A stretch of 64,000 nt of DNA from Haladaptatus sp. R4 (GCF_001625445.1 NZ_LWHG01000021.1:868001-932000); one strand, 5' to 3'; numbered from the stretch's first letter, positions 43,722 through 53,434 are shown. Notes: a model not told the origin generated them from the letters alone. Translations and numbers: made by a program.

Positions 43722-45047
43722 CTACTCCTTCGATGCCGACTCGACGACTTCCTTCTCCGACCCCTCGATGACGGTCCGTTTCGGAATATCGTTCTTCACC
43801 TTCGGACGGCGCGAGAGCAACCGCTGGACGAGCGTGAGTTCGTTCGGGGCCTCCTTCTCGATGGTGTGGTACTCGATTACGACGTTTCCTTCCTCCTCGT
43901 CGATTTTGAAGTAGTTCAGTCGGTAGGAGGGGTAGTACACCGGCGGCAAGATGCCGATCCACGTCGAGGTCCGGTGCAGTCGCTTGAGCCACGTTCCGGT
44001 ATTGATGATGACGCGCTCGCCCACGTTCGTGAGCGAGACGCGGTGGGTGTGGCCGTAGATGTACGCCACCACGTCGGGGAACTCCTCGAACACGTCCTCG
44101 GCGGCGGCGACGTAGGGCGCGTCGGCCGGTTTGTCCGGCTTCTCCTGTCTGACGAGGCCGAACCGTTCGAGCGTCTTTCGCACGTCGCGGGCGAAGAAGT
44201 ACAGCGGTATCGAGACGAGAATGAGGAGACCGACGACGACGAGGTTGACGTAGATGACGAACTCCACGAGGTCGCCGACCAGTCCGAACTGGTGGAGAAA
44301 TTCCGTCGTGAGGTTCGAGATGAGATGCGTTCCGAGGACCCCGGTCGCTTCCAGCACGAGGACGAGGAGATACAGCAGGCTGATCTGGAAGAGCAACAGG
44401 AACGGTAACGCGCCGTAGCGCAGAAACGGGTTCATCTCGCGGTAGAAGTAGTTCGATGCGATCCAGTCCGGAATCTCTTCGAGCGGCGTGAGCGACTGGA
44501 TGTCCTTGAGCCAGTTGTACTTCCCCCGCCCCGAAAGCTGTCCGGCCTTTCCCGTGATGTGGCGGTTGACGAAGTAGCCGAGCGGGTTCGCACGCGGGTT
44601 GCCGAACTCCGGCATGCGGTTGTGTGCATCCTCCTGCATGCCGTGTTCGATCCAGATTTTCTTTCCGGCGACGGACCGAGTCAGCGACAGCGTCGAGTCG
44701 AGGTTCACGTTGTACTCGGCCAGTCGCCTCTCGTACTCCGGATACCCGGCGAGTTCGGCGTCGTGGTTGCCGGGAATGAGCGTGATGGTGACGTTCTCGC
44801 CCGTCTTTCGAAACTGGTCGAACAGTTTCGGGTGGTGTTCGACCAGCAGGTCGAACTTCTTCATCCCGGCCGATTGGGTGAACTCCCACAGGCCGAAGGC
44901 GTCGCCGAGAATTACCAGTTCGGCGTCTTCGTCCGTCGTTTCGAGCATCCGCAGGAACTCGACGAACTCGTCCTCGAACTCACACTTCTGTAGCTCCTCG
45001 TCCCCGCCGACGTGCAGGTCACTGACAAAGTAATAGGTTTCCGACAT
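43722..45047 (-). CDS. Calcineurin-like metallophosphoesterase with membrane-spanning insert
   Basis: A 441-residue protein. Metal motifs are split: FVSDLHVGG near residue 7, LGDAFGLWE near 47, IPGNHDAEL near 91, then at about 215-325 two or three hydrophobic helices ([38 protein letters not shown]), and finally GHTHRVSL near 345. Relatives without the insert resemble LpxH-type or phosphodiesterase enzymes. The insert should anchor the catalytic domain to the membrane. The substrate is unknown. ATG 45047 is clear. It is divergent from rps6e. Confidence 0.88.
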   Translation of the reverse strand: MSETYYFVSDLHVGGDEELQKCEFEDEFVEFLRMLETTDEDAELVILGDAFGLWEFTQSAGMKKFDLLVEHHPKLFDQFRKTGENVTITLIPGNHDAELAGYPEYERRLAEYNVNLDSTLSLTRSVAGKKIWIEHGMQEDAHNRMPEFGNPRANPLGYFVNRHITGKAGQLSGRGKYNWLKDIQSLTPLEEIPDWIASNYFYREMNPFLRYGALPFLLLFQISLLYLLVLVLEATGVLGTHLISNLTTEFLHQFGLVGDLVEFVIYVNLVVVGLLILVSIPLYFFARDVRKTLERFGLVRQEKPDKPADAPYVAAAEDVFEEFPDVVAYIYGHTHRVSLTNVGERVIINTGTWLKRLHRTSTWIGILPPVYYPSYRLNYFKIDEEEGNVVIEYHTIEKEAPNELTLVQRLLSRRPKVKNDIPKRTVIEGSEKEVVESASKE

Positions 45048-45148
45048 TCGTCCCCCCTGCCACCAACGAACGACCGGCCCATGCAAAGCGGTTTCGTCCG
45101 AAAGCCCTTTTCGATGTCCTTTTAGGGTGCGACCGATATTCGTTCCGT

Positions 45149-45553
45149 ATGGCAAACTTTCAGGTCGTCGTTGCTGACCCCGAGTCCGGGGTGGCCTATC
45201 AGCGCGAAGTAGACGGACAGGACGCAAACCGATTCCTCGGCAAGTCTATCGGTGAGGACGTCGACGGCAGTGCCGTCGGCCTCGACGGGTATTCCGTCGA
45301 AATCACCGGTGGCTCGGACAACGCCGGTCGTCCGATGCGCGGCGACGTCGCAGGCCCGAACCTCAAGGACGTGCTCCTCGAAGGCGGCACGGGTTACAAC
45401 CCCGAGCGAGACGGCGAGCGACGACGCATCTCGGTCCGCGGCAAGGAAGTCAGCGAGGTAGTCGCGCAACTCAACGTCACGATCTCGGAATACGGCGACG
45501 AATCCGTCGAATCCCTCTACGGCGAGGGCGACGACGAGGAAGACGACGAGTAA
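45149..45553 (+). CDS. rps6e: 30S ribosomal protein S6e
   Basis: A 134-residue archaeal eS6: [37 protein letters not shown] near residues 52-70, [13 protein letters not shown] near 90. The C-terminus is an acidic Asp/Glu tail, shorter than the eukaryotic basic tail. It is the first gene of a set with DUF7112 and DUF5807, which follow on the same strand. Confidence 0.97.
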   Translation: MANFQVVVADPESGVAYQREVDGQDANRFLGKSIGEDVDGSAVGLDGYSVEITGGSDNAGRPMRGDVAGPNLKDVLLEGGTGYNPERDGERRRISVRGKEVSEVVAQLNVTISEYGDESVESLYGEGDDEEDDE

Positions 45554-45595
45554 CGCGGCGGAACACTCAAACATATACACCATCTTTTCACGATT

Positions 45596-46033
45596 ATGAC
45601 CCAGCGGGTTTCTAGTGATACGACCGAAACCGTCAGGGCGACACTGGCGCAGGCGGGTGCGACGCATCGTGCGAACATCGAGATTTCCGGGGACGACGAG
45701 GACGCGTTTCCGGCCGATGAAATCGTCCGTATCGTCATGGACGATACGGAGTACCGCGCTCGGATCGAACGGCCGCTAACCGGCGACGGACGGCTTATTC
45801 GCGGGGTGTACGATACGCCGCGACTCGCGCGGAATCCCGGCGAAGGAGAGAACAGACTCGCCGAGTGGTTCGACGAGAGCAACCGTTCGTTCGGCCAGTC
45901 GGTGCTCATCGACGTGGTCGAGGAGGGGTTCAAATACGGGATTCGACAACCCGGTTCGCGGGCGGTGTACGAGGCGACGGAAGAACCGGACGGCAGCCTT
46001 GCGGATATCGCACGCCAAGTCGAGGACCAATGA
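45596..46033 (+). CDS. DUF7112 family protein
   Basis: A 145-residue haloarchaeal protein: TVRATLAQAGATHRANIEI, VRIVMDDTEYRARI, GVYDTPRLARNPGEGENRLAEWF, and VVEEGFKYGIRQPG. It matches DUF7112 as I know it. Function unknown; a double-psi-like barrel is possible. It lies 42 bases after rps6e and overlaps the DUF5807 gene by four bases. Confidence 0.82.
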   Translation: MTQRVSSDTTETVRATLAQAGATHRANIEISGDDEDAFPADEIVRIVMDDTEYRARIERPLTGDGRLIRGVYDTPRLARNPGEGENRLAEWFDESNRSFGQSVLIDVVEEGFKYGIRQPGSRAVYEATEEPDGSLADIARQVEDQ

Positions 46034-46461
46034 GCAAGCGAGACGAGTTTTTGGCCGGTGACCGTCCGGACGACGTCGCGCTCTTTCTCGCCGATTCGTT
46101 CGTCTCCCGGGACACGCTGACGGAGTACGGCGAGTCGGTACCCGGTGGGACGCTGCTCATCGTCCCCGGCGAAACCGGTCGAAGCGTGTTCAAGAAGGCG
46201 ACCGGAATGGACGCGATGAACTTCGCGAAACAGGCGATGGGAACCGAAGGGACCGTCGCGCCGACGCTCGACGGCGGCGACTGCCCGGAGGGTGACCACG
46301 ACGTGAAGTTCGTTTTCGCGTTCGCCGAGGAACAAAACGAGGACGTCGGTGGCCTATACGCGGAGGGGGACGTGATTCACGCCTACGCCTACTGTGACTG
46401 TGGCACCGCGTTCTCACAGAAGTGGGTCGCTGGCGAACGCGAAGACGCACGAGCGGAGTGA
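46030..46461 (+). CDS. DUF5807 family protein
   Basis: A 143-residue haloarchaeal protein: DEFLAGDRPDDVALFLADSFV, GTLLIVPGETGRSVFKKATGMDAMNFAKQAMG, and a C-terminal Cys-containing HAYAYCDCGTAFSQKWV. The pairing and order with DUF7112 and rps6e suggest a translation-linked housekeeping role, but none is known. It is translationally coupled to the DUF7112 gene (ATGA). Confidence 0.85.
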   Translation: MSKRDEFLAGDRPDDVALFLADSFVSRDTLTEYGESVPGGTLLIVPGETGRSVFKKATGMDAMNFAKQAMGTEGTVAPTLDGGDCPEGDHDVKFVFAFAEEQNEDVGGLYAEGDVIHAYAYCDCGTAFSQKWVAGEREDARAE

Positions 46462-46557
46462 GAATTCGATCTTGAATTCGTTATTCGATCCCGAATTCGT
46501 TACCGTTCGTAATGAGTTAGGTATATGTCTTTTGGCCCTGTTGGTGCAGAGAGCTAG

Positions 46558-47985
46558 ATGGCGAATGTAGACCCGGTTTCGATCGGTCACGACTTCCCCG
46601 CCGAAATCCGTGTGCTCCACGTCGACAACGATGAGAGATTTCTCCAGTTATCCAGAACGACCTTGGAAGCGGAGGATGGCATCGGAGAGGTCGTCAGCGT
46701 TACGAACAACGCGGAAGCGACGGAGTACCTCTTCGACCGTGACATCGATATCGACTGCGTCGTCAGCGATTACGAACTCGAAGACGGGTCCGGATTGAAG
46801 CTGCTCGAACAGGTCCGTGACCGCTGTCCGTACATTCCGTTTCTCATGTTTACAGGGACTGGAAGCGAGGACGTTGCAAGCGGTGCTATTTCCGCCGGTG
46901 CGACAAACTACCTCCAGAAGGGGACGTCCGGTGCTCGGTTCGTCACGCTGGCGTCCCAAATCCAGCAAGCGGTGTCACACCGCTACGTGGAAAAACAAGT
47001 CCACCGAGGGTTTCGAGCCATCGACACGACCAGCGAAGGTATCGCGTTGCTCACGAACGATTTCCGTTTCAATTACGTCAACGAAGCGTACGCCGACCTG
47101 TTCGGGTACGACTCGTCCACCCTCATCGGAGGGGAGTGGAAGGAGACGCTCACGGACGAGGCGGACGACCGCCTTCAGTCCGAGATAATCTCCGAAGTCG
47201 ATTCTGCCGGGGAGTGGAACGGCGACATCACGGGGGAACGTCACGACGGCAGTACCCTCACGCTGACGCTCACCGTCTCGGTCGTCGCGGAAGACGAGTA
47301 CGTCTGTGCCGTCCGAGACGTCACCGAGCGCAAGGAGCGTGAACGCGCGCTCGTCCGGGAGAACGAGCGACTCGACGAGTTCGCGAGTCAGGTCTCCCAC
47401 GACCTCCGTGGGCCGTTGAGCATCATCTACGGCTATCTCAACTTGGCCCGTAAAACGGGGGAAGAGGAACATTTCGACGAGGTGGAGACGGCCGCGGATC
47501 GCATCGAGGCCATCATCTCCGACCTCCTCGAAATCGCACGAGAAGGGCAGAAGACGCTGAAACTGGAGGAGGTCGAACTCGTCGAGTTCGCCATCGACGT
47601 GTGGAACGGCGTCGAAAGCGAGTCGGCGACCCTCGACGTCGAGTCGACGAACGGCCGAATTCTCGCCGACCGCGACCGTTTGACCGAGTTGTTTGCGAAC
47701 CTGTTTCGAAACGCGATCGAACACGGTGGCGACGACGTGACCATTTCTCTCGGCAGGACGCCGGACGGGTTTTACGTCGCTGACGACGGCCCCGGGATTC
47801 CGGAGGAGCAACGCGAACGGGTGTTGGAATCGGGGTACTCGACGGAACAGTCCGGAACCGGACTCGGCTTGAGTATCGTCCAGCAGATCGCCGACTCCCA
47901 CGGATGGACGATTGCGATCGGTGACAGCACCGGCGGCGGTGCTCGGTTCGCGTTCTCCGACGTCGAATATCCGGGCATACAGTGA
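46558..47985 (+). CDS. Response receiver - PAS - histidine kinase (soluble hybrid)
   Basis: A 475-residue signalling protein. The receiver domain (1-140) has acidic DND near residue 23, phospho-acceptor Asp in VVSDYELEDGSG near 71, Thr in MFTGTGSED and Lys in YLQKGTSG. The PAS domain is at about 145-260, and the kinase has H-box SQVSHDLRGPL near 280, N-box LFRNAIEHGG near 385, G1 VADDGPGIPEE and G2 SGTGLGLSIV. No membrane segment is present, so it is a cytoplasmic sensor relay. This receiver-first layout is common in haloarchaea. The partner regulator is not adjacent. Confidence 0.92.
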   Translation: MANVDPVSIGHDFPAEIRVLHVDNDERFLQLSRTTLEAEDGIGEVVSVTNNAEATEYLFDRDIDIDCVVSDYELEDGSGLKLLEQVRDRCPYIPFLMFTGTGSEDVASGAISAGATNYLQKGTSGARFVTLASQIQQAVSHRYVEKQVHRGFRAIDTTSEGIALLTNDFRFNYVNEAYADLFGYDSSTLIGGEWKETLTDEADDRLQSEIISEVDSAGEWNGDITGERHDGSTLTLTLTVSVVAEDEYVCAVRDVTERKERERALVRENERLDEFASQVSHDLRGPLSIIYGYLNLARKTGEEEHFDEVETAADRIEAIISDLLEIAREGQKTLKLEEVELVEFAIDVWNGVESESATLDVESTNGRILADRDRLTELFANLFRNAIEHGGDDVTISLGRTPDGFYVADDGPGIPEEQRERVLESGYSTEQSGTGLGLSIVQQIADSHGWTIAIGDSTGGGARFAFSDVEYPGIQ

Positions 47986-48060
47986 CACCTTTCCCTCGGA
48001 TTTTCCCGATTTTTCCAATCGACCCGACATCGCTTTCCCCTTCCCTGCCGACGATTACCT

Positions 48061-48324
48061 ATGGCAGAGCGGGTGCCCATCGACAACTGGGGCGCAATCG
48101 AAACCAACCTCCGGCAGTTCGCTCCGGACGTTGACGAACACGGGTCGAAACTCGTCGCGCGGATGGGTGTCGCCCGGTTTACCGTCACGCGTGACGGGCA
48201 CGTTACGGCCGGAATGCCGTTTCACGAGTTCGACGGACGCGCCGATTGGGTCGTCTTCGACCACGACGCGGGCGCGATTCGAATCGAGCGAGCAGGGGTG
48301 ACCTACGTGTTCCGCAAACCATAG
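48061..48324 (+). CDS. Small haloarchaeal protein of unknown function
   Basis: An 87-residue protein, MAERVPIDNWGAIETNLRQF at the start, beta-rich afterwards (KLVARMGVARFTVTRDGHVTAGMPF, AGVTYVFRKP). It has no signal, Cys or membrane segment. It precedes the PfkB kinase by 38 bases on the same strand and may share its transcript. Family not recognised. Confidence 0.7.
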   Translation: MAERVPIDNWGAIETNLRQFAPDVDEHGSKLVARMGVARFTVTRDGHVTAGMPFHEFDGRADWVVFDHDAGAIRIERAGVTYVFRKP

Positions 48325-48362
48325 CGCAAGCGACTTCCCGCCGCGACGTGACCGTGCCGACG

Positions 48363-49283
48363 ATGACATTCGACGCGGCGACGGTCGGGAGCGCGCTCGT
48401 TGACCACGTCTACTCGCTCTCGAACCTCCCGGAGCCGGACGGCGGCGCGTTCGTCCGCGACGAATCCCGTGCCGCCGGTGGCGTCGCGGCGAACGTCGCA
48501 ACCGCGCTCTCACGACTCGGCCGCGACACCGGCGTCGTGGCACGCGTCGGCGACGACGAGGAAGGGGAATTCGTGAAAAGCGACCTCGAAGCCCGCGGCA
48601 TCGACACGACCCGCGTTCGCCGCGGCGACGAAGACTCTTCGTACTGTCTGATCCTCCGCGACCCCGACGGCGAGCGTATGATCATCGCGGGCGGGGACGC
48701 CGTACCCGCACTCCGACTCGACGACGCCGACCTCGACTACCTCCGGCGCGCCCGCGTCGTGTTCACCAGCGCGTACGCCCCCGACGAAGTCGTCTCGCGC
48801 CTCGTTTCCGCCCGGAGAGCGGGCGACTTGCCGCCGCTCGTCTTCGACCTCTCCGGCCCGCTCTCAGAACTCGACGGCCGGGGCGTCACCCGTGAAACGT
48901 TGGACGACGCGCTCCCCGTCTTCGACCTGCTGGTCACCAGCGAGGTTCCGGTCCGGTCGTATCTCGGCGTCGGTCCACACGAGGCCGTCGAGACGTTCCG
49001 CGAGAGGGGTGTGAAACGAGGCGCGGTGACGCGCGGCGCGGACGGTGCGCTGCTGTTCGACGCGTCGGAGACGGTCGAGATACCCGCCTTCGACGTTCCC
49101 GTGACCGACACGACCGGTGCGGGGGACGGTCACACTGCTGGCCTGATCCACGAGTGGATTTTGGGAGCGGGGAGAATGGTCGAGGCGGGGGAGTTCGCGG
49201 CCGCCGTGGCCGCACTGAACTGCGGCGCGGAGGGCGCGAGGGATGGCTTGCCGACGGAAAACGAGATCGAAGAGTTTCTGTGA
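48363..49283 (+). CDS. PfkB family carbohydrate kinase
   Basis: A 306-residue ribokinase-fold protein: N-terminal TVGSALVDHVYSL, substrate segment GGVAANVATALSRLG near residues 39-53 (degenerate of GGxxxN), and the C-terminal PfkB signature DTTGAGDGHTAGLIHEWI at about 254-271 with the catalytic Asp in GAGDGH. It phosphorylates a sugar or related alcohol with ATP; which one is unknown. Start 48363 is used because the longer upstream frame overlaps the preceding gene. Confidence 0.88.
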   Translation: MTFDAATVGSALVDHVYSLSNLPEPDGGAFVRDESRAAGGVAANVATALSRLGRDTGVVARVGDDEEGEFVKSDLEARGIDTTRVRRGDEDSSYCLILRDPDGERMIIAGGDAVPALRLDDADLDYLRRARVVFTSAYAPDEVVSRLVSARRAGDLPPLVFDLSGPLSELDGRGVTRETLDDALPVFDLLVTSEVPVRSYLGVGPHEAVETFRERGVKRGAVTRGADGALLFDASETVEIPAFDVPVTDTTGAGDGHTAGLIHEWILGAGRMVEAGEFAAAVAALNCGAEGARDGLPTENEIEEFL

Positions 49284-49287
49284 ACGG

Positions 49288-49797
49288 TCACAGCTCCTTT
49301 TTCATCTCGATAACCGTCCCCGTCACACCCGTCGATTTGCTGCTGGAGAACTCGTGTGTGTACTCCTTCACGCGTTCGTATCCGTGTTTCTCGTAGAACG
49401 AAACCGCGTTCAACGACGCCGAGAGGCCGAGGGCGTGCGTATCCCGGTCACGCATCCGTCGTTCTATCTCCGAGAGTACCGCGGAGCCAACTCCCGTCCG
49501 GGAGACCGACGGGTGAACATACACACCTGTGACTTCCGCCTCCACTGTGGCCTCGTACTCCTCGGGCGATTCGAGTGTGGCCGACCCGAACGCCACGACG
49601 GTTCCTTCGTCCTCCGCGACGACGAACTCGGTCTCCTCGTTTTCGATAACTGATGAGTAGTCGGCGGACTCACAACCTCTCGCCCACGCCGCGACCTGCG
49701 GTTCCGCGTATCCTTCCGGGCCGAGTTCCGTGATTGATTCCGAATGAACGCTCCGGACTGCCTCGGCGTCGTCGGTCGTTGCGTCACGAACGTGCAT
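49288..49797 (-). CDS. GNAT family N-acetyltransferase
   Basis: A 169-residue GNAT: VRDATTDDAEAVRSVH, strand VVAEDEGTVVAFGSATL, acetyl-CoA loop VTGVYVHPSVSRTGVGSAVLSE near residues 89-110 (QxxGxG-like RTGVGS), and C-terminal FYEKHGYERV. Substrate unknown. It converges on the PfkB kinase gene with a five-base gap. Confidence 0.9.
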   Translation of the reverse strand: MHVRDATTDDAEAVRSVHSESITELGPEGYAEPQVAAWARGCESADYSSVIENEETEFVVAEDEGTVVAFGSATLESPEEYEATVEAEVTGVYVHPSVSRTGVGSAVLSEIERRMRDRDTHALGLSASLNAVSFYEKHGYERVKEYTHEFSSSKSTGVTGTVIEMKKEL

Positions 49798-50281
49798 GGA
49801 GAAATGTTAGTTCCAGCGGTCATCTTCGGTTCGGTTCTGCAGATTGGTCTGTGTAACCTCGGTAGGAGTGGTGGAAAGACATGGATGTATTCGTGAGACA
49901 CCCCTTTCTGCTCACCTCACCGTACTGAATTTGATTTTGATGCGATTGCAGCTACCGAGCCGCATGAATACCGTCCTACAACCGATTCCGCACCACACCA
50001 CGCCCTCCCCAGCCGATTCCTCCGGGAGAGCTTCGCTCTCCCGTGCTCTTGTTCACTCCTTCGTCCTCATCAGCGTGAAACGTCGGCTTCCAGCGGGACC
50101 TTCGGTCCCAACCGGCTCACGAGAACTCCCATCGTCACTTCGTTTCTCAGGCCGTCATCCCTCGCGCGCCGCTCGTATTCACTCGCTTCCGCGCGCCACT
50201 CGGTTAGGACGGGTTAGGCGATACGAGTGGGCTACACGAGAACCGAAGGAGCATCCGTTCGTAGCGAGCGTAGTGGGTATC
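49798..50281. other. Hairpin-rich non-coding region
   Basis: There is no credible gene in these 484 bases. A segment near 49935-49960 matches one at 34594-34627 (TTTTGAT...GCGATT-CAG-T-CCGAGCC). Perfect hairpins with TTC loops are at 50023-50043 (CGGGAGAGC arms) and 50095-50109 (GGGACC arms). The remainder has degenerate repeats of the same GC-rich style. Together with 17.5-18 kb and 34.5-34.8 kb it forms a recurring type of intergenic DNA. Confidence 0.65.
50023..50043. repeat. Perfect hairpin with TTC loop
   Basis: CGGGAGAGC-TTC-GCTCTCCCG is a 9-base perfect arm pair with a three-base loop. The same style recurs at 50095-50109 (GGGACC-TTC-GGTCCC). Confidence 0.9.
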
Positions 50282-51070
50282 TCAAAGCCCCTCGACTAGT
50301 CCCCGAACCCGCTCCTCGTCCACTCGGTTCGTCGTCTCGCCGCCTTCTTTCAACGCCGTGCCGACGATAGCGCCGTCCGCGATATTCAACAGGTCACGCA
50401 CGTTTTCGGCCGTCGTTCCGCTCCCGAGAAGCACCGGCGCGTCCGATCCGATTCCGTCCCGGCACGCGACGACGGCTTCCAGCATCTCGGTGTCCACTTC
50501 GTGACCGGTTCCGACGCCGCTCACGACGATACCGTCCGCCCGTCCGCGGCCGAGGGTCTCGTCCACCAGTTCGGAGACGGGGCGTTCCGCGAGTGCGGCG
50601 GAGTGTTTCACGTCCACGTCGGCGAGGACCTTCACGTCGGAATCGAGTTCGTCGCGCAGGCGAATCGTCTCGTGTGCGCTCCCCTCGATGATGCCTTGGT
50701 CGGTCAGGCGCGCGCCGGTGTGGACGTTCACGCGGATGAACTGGGCGTCGGCCGCGGTCGCTATCGAGAGGGCCGCTTCGGCGTCGTTGCGGAGAACGTT
50801 CACGCCGAGCGGGCACTCTGTAGCCTGTCGGAGTTCGGTGACGACGCGGGTCATGGAGGCGACGACGTGTTTCGGCACGTCGTTCGGGTGGAACGGCGAG
50901 TCGCCGAAGTTCTCCACCATGATCGCGTCCACGCCGCCCGATTCGAGCGCGTGGGCGTCGGTGAGCGCGCGGGTCCGGAGCGCGTCGAAGTTGCCGTCGA
51001 AACCGGGAGCACCCGGAAGGGCGGGCAGGTGTACCATGCCGACGATGGCGTCGGTGTCGAAAATGACCAT
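50282..51070 (-). CDS. btpA: BtpA/SgcQ family protein (TIM-barrel)
   Basis: A 262-residue TIM-barrel protein: MVHLPALPGAPGF, VDAIMVENFGDSPF near residues 47-60, PLGVNVLRNDAEAALSIA, FIRVNVHTGARLTDQGII near 110-127, and the phosphate-binding end VLLGSGTTAENV, GAIVGTALKEGG. The family includes cyanobacterial BtpA (photosystem I biogenesis) and putative sugar-metabolism enzymes; in archaea the role is not established. It has a TATA-like TTTTAATCC 23-31 bases upstream of ATG 51070. Confidence 0.9.
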   Translation of the reverse strand: MVIFDTDAIVGMVHLPALPGAPGFDGNFDALRTRALTDAHALESGGVDAIMVENFGDSPFHPNDVPKHVVASMTRVVTELRQATECPLGVNVLRNDAEAALSIATAADAQFIRVNVHTGARLTDQGIIEGSAHETIRLRDELDSDVKVLADVDVKHSAALAERPVSELVDETLGRGRADGIVVSGVGTGHEVDTEMLEAVVACRDGIGSDAPVLLGSGTTAENVRDLLNIADGAIVGTALKEGGETTNRVDEERVRGLVEGL

Positions 51071-51110
51071 ACGCGGGCCTCGTTGCGGCCCGGATTAAAA
51101 GGTCCGAGTC

Positions 51111-51160
51111 GTTCGTTCGGGGTCGTTCCGGTTCGCTCCGATTCGCTCTGGTTCGTTCCG
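51111..51160. repeat. Five tandem 10-bp repeats upstream of btpA
   Basis: Five consecutive 10-mers match the consensus GTTCGYTCCG with one to three changes each (GTTCGTTCGG, GGTCGTTCCG, GTTCGCTCCG, ATTCGCTCTG, GTTCGTTCCG). The 10-bp period keeps all copies on one face of the helix. The array sits 41-90 bases upstream of the btpA start, just behind its TATA element, and 82-131 bases before the divergent APH-like gene. Confidence 0.8.
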
Positions 51161-51241
51161 GCCCGGAGAGTTCCGTTGCTGTTGGCAGTTAGACACCACA
51201 AGGCTTCTACGAGCGGGGCGGCGAAACCCACCCATAACTCG

Positions 51242-52267
51242 ATGACGGACACAAGCTTGGAGACCGAGCGCGTTCCGCGACTGATCCGGGAGATACTCGG
51301 CGACCGCACGGTGACGAACGTGGTTCCGGCGGACGAGGGCACTGACGACGTCTTTTTCGTCACCGTCGAGATGCCGGACGGGGACCGATACTGCGTGCTG
51401 AAATCCCGTTCGTTCGTGGACCCGCCTTCGTTTCGGGTGGAACCGCGCATTCTCGACTTCGTGAACCGGCGAACCGAAGTTCCGGTTCCGGCCGTTCTCG
51501 GATACGTGGACGACCACGATAGTCTGCCCGCGCCGTTCTTCCTGATGGAGCGTGCGCCCGGCGAGCAGGTTTCCGGCCCGGAGTCGCTGACCGACCGCGC
51601 CCTCGAACGCACCGCACACGACGCCGGACGGCACCTCGGCGAACTTCACTCCGCGGCCACGTTCGACGGATACGGATGGCTTCGTGCGGGCGTGGACGCC
51701 GACAGCGAACCGACCGTCGGTGGTCTCTCTATCACCGACCTCGAACCAGATTGGCCCTCACGGCTCCGGTCCTACGCGGAAGGAAACCTCGCCCGCATCG
51801 AGGACTCCGGGCGATTTTCGGATCTGACCGACGACCTCCGTGCCGGACTCGACCACTACCTCGAAGTCGTTCCGTCCGACCCCGCCCCGGTGCTCCTCCA
51901 CGACGACTATCGGTTCGGCAACCTCCTCGTCGACCCGGACACGGGTACCGTGCGGACGGTGCTCGACTGGGGCAACCAGTTCACCGGCCACTGCGAGTTC
52001 GACCTCGCGACCACCGAACACTACCTCTGCGGTCGTCGCCCGCTGGACGACGAACGTCGGAACATCGTCCACGAGGCGTTGCTTTCGGGGTATGCGCAAA
52101 CGGACGAACTGACGCGCGACGACGAGTTCAGACGACGGCAGCGGGCCTACCGCTTCATCGGACAACTCTCCCCGCTCGCGTGGTTCGATCTCTGGTACGG
52201 TGGGCGCGACGATTCGGATGAGATCGAGACTCGGCAGAAGGAACTCGCGCTGTCGTTGCTTCCGTAG
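51242..52267 (+). CDS. Aminoglycoside phosphotransferase (APH) family kinase
   Basis: A 341-residue APH-fold kinase: VLKSRSF (nucleotide Lys), PAPFFLMERAPGEQV hinge near residue 100, catalytic loop LLHDDYRFGNLL near 222-233 (HxDxxxxN), and metal Asp in VLDWGNQFTG near 243. The family phosphorylates small molecules such as homoserine, choline or antibiotics; acyl-CoA dehydrogenase-linked members also look like this. No substrate can be assigned. It is divergent from btpA. Confidence 0.88.
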   Translation: MTDTSLETERVPRLIREILGDRTVTNVVPADEGTDDVFFVTVEMPDGDRYCVLKSRSFVDPPSFRVEPRILDFVNRRTEVPVPAVLGYVDDHDSLPAPFFLMERAPGEQVSGPESLTDRALERTAHDAGRHLGELHSAATFDGYGWLRAGVDADSEPTVGGLSITDLEPDWPSRLRSYAEGNLARIEDSGRFSDLTDDLRAGLDHYLEVVPSDPAPVLLHDDYRFGNLLVDPDTGTVRTVLDWGNQFTGHCEFDLATTEHYLCGRRPLDDERRNIVHEALLSGYAQTDELTRDDEFRRRQRAYRFIGQLSPLAWFDLWYGGRDDSDEIETRQKELALSLLP

Positions 52268-52522
52268 CCCCGAATCAGTTCCTCGTGTTCTCCGGTCACT
52301 GAACCGTCGGTTGCTTATAAACGAGACGTAGTGAACGGTGTGATCGTCCAAGCCGAAGGAGTGATCATAACGATAAGCGTTCTCCGAACCGCTCCGACGT
52401 GCCCACGGGAACCTGGTCCAGCATGTACTTGCGGGGCGAAAAGGGATGTTCGACACGGTGGGCTCACCATCAGAATCCAAACCGGATACGAACGTGGACG
52501 AACGATGATCTATCGTTACTGA

Positions 52523-52933
52523 TCAGTTACTGTGTTCTCGCAGGCGATGTGCGAGTTGACCGATATTGGTCCATCCGCGCAGTTTTCCGCTCTCTCGATC
52601 GAACTTGATGACATCGTGCTCGGCGAGTAGTGGTAGATGATCGTTCCAGACAGCCTCGGAGATCGCTTCGAAGAGGTGGGTCGGTGTACCACTGGAACAC
52701 TCCTCCAACTCTTGGTACGTGAGGTGCTCGATTAGCGATTCGATTTCGACCGGGCCGTCGCATACTTGTAAGTAAGAGAGGATCACGCGTCGCCGTTGGC
52801 TCGAAAGCAATTCGCCGACTTCCGTCTCCGAAAGTCTCCCGTCAGTTGCATCGTTGGAACTACTTTCGAGGTCTTCGGTCACTTTTTGGAGTTGCATATG
52901 TTTGCTCATTGCTCCCGACGTCCTTTCATCCAT
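52523..52933 (-). CDS. DUF7344 family winged-helix protein
   Basis: A 136-residue protein with one DUF7344 winged-helix domain (VGELLSSQRRRVILSYLQVCDGPVEIESLIEHL, about residues 39-71; VWNDHLPLLAEHDVIKFDRESG, about 95-116). There are no membrane helices. It is probably a DNA-binding regulator with unknown targets. Start 52933 (MDERTSG) is used; an internal ATG (MSKHMQ) is also possible. The 255 bases before it (52268-52522) hold no gene. Confidence 0.8.
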   Translation of the reverse strand: MDERTSGAMSKHMQLQKVTEDLESSSNDATDGRLSETEVGELLSSQRRRVILSYLQVCDGPVEIESLIEHLTYQELEECSSGTPTHLFEAISEAVWNDHLPLLAEHDVIKFDRESGKLRGWTNIGQLAHRLREHSN

Positions 52934-53434
52934 TTTGTAGTAATTCCCGTGTCGATGAATATCTCGCTGTTGCGTATGTCACCGTATAAAATGGGGTCCA
53001 GTAGGCGAATATATTCGTAAAACCGATAGGAGCAGTGAACGCAAATCCCAAACTGCTTCGAGGAAGAATGATCGGTACCCAGGGGAGACAACTCCCCACG
53101 CTGTCCCAATCTTCCAGTTTTCGTTACTAATCCGCATCAATCGACTGCTTGGCCGTTCTTAACGGCAGTGCCATCCATGCAGGTTAAACAGTCACGAACA
53201 CCATTTTATTATCGCCAAAGGAACGTGCAGAACAGCGCGTACGAAGTTACAGCAGTTTTGATACCGGATAGCTTCAAGAAGCGCTGCCGGAGTACAGCAT
53301 TGAAAACATAGAGATGAGGTATCCGCATTATCTTTCGCCAGAGGATGTTTATAACTACAGGCCGGAGGTTTGGATGGAGTGTTCGTTGCGGAAATTCCCC
53401 GAATAATCACGCACTCTGGGGAGAGACTACAACC
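52934..53434. other. AT-richer stretch without a supported gene
   Basis: These 501 bases are clearly lower in GC than the flanks and carry TATA-like tracts (CCGTATAAAATGG near 52981, ATATATTCGTAAAACC near 53010, TTTTATTATCG near 53203). The open frames here are short and have no family features. The character is that of a decayed insertion or promoter-rich spacer. Confidence 0.55.

Noticed and set aside
53150-53200. Possible transposase remnant in the AT-richer gap
   Set aside because: A short peptide-like match was suggested, but no DDE motif, inverted repeats or target duplication could be found.
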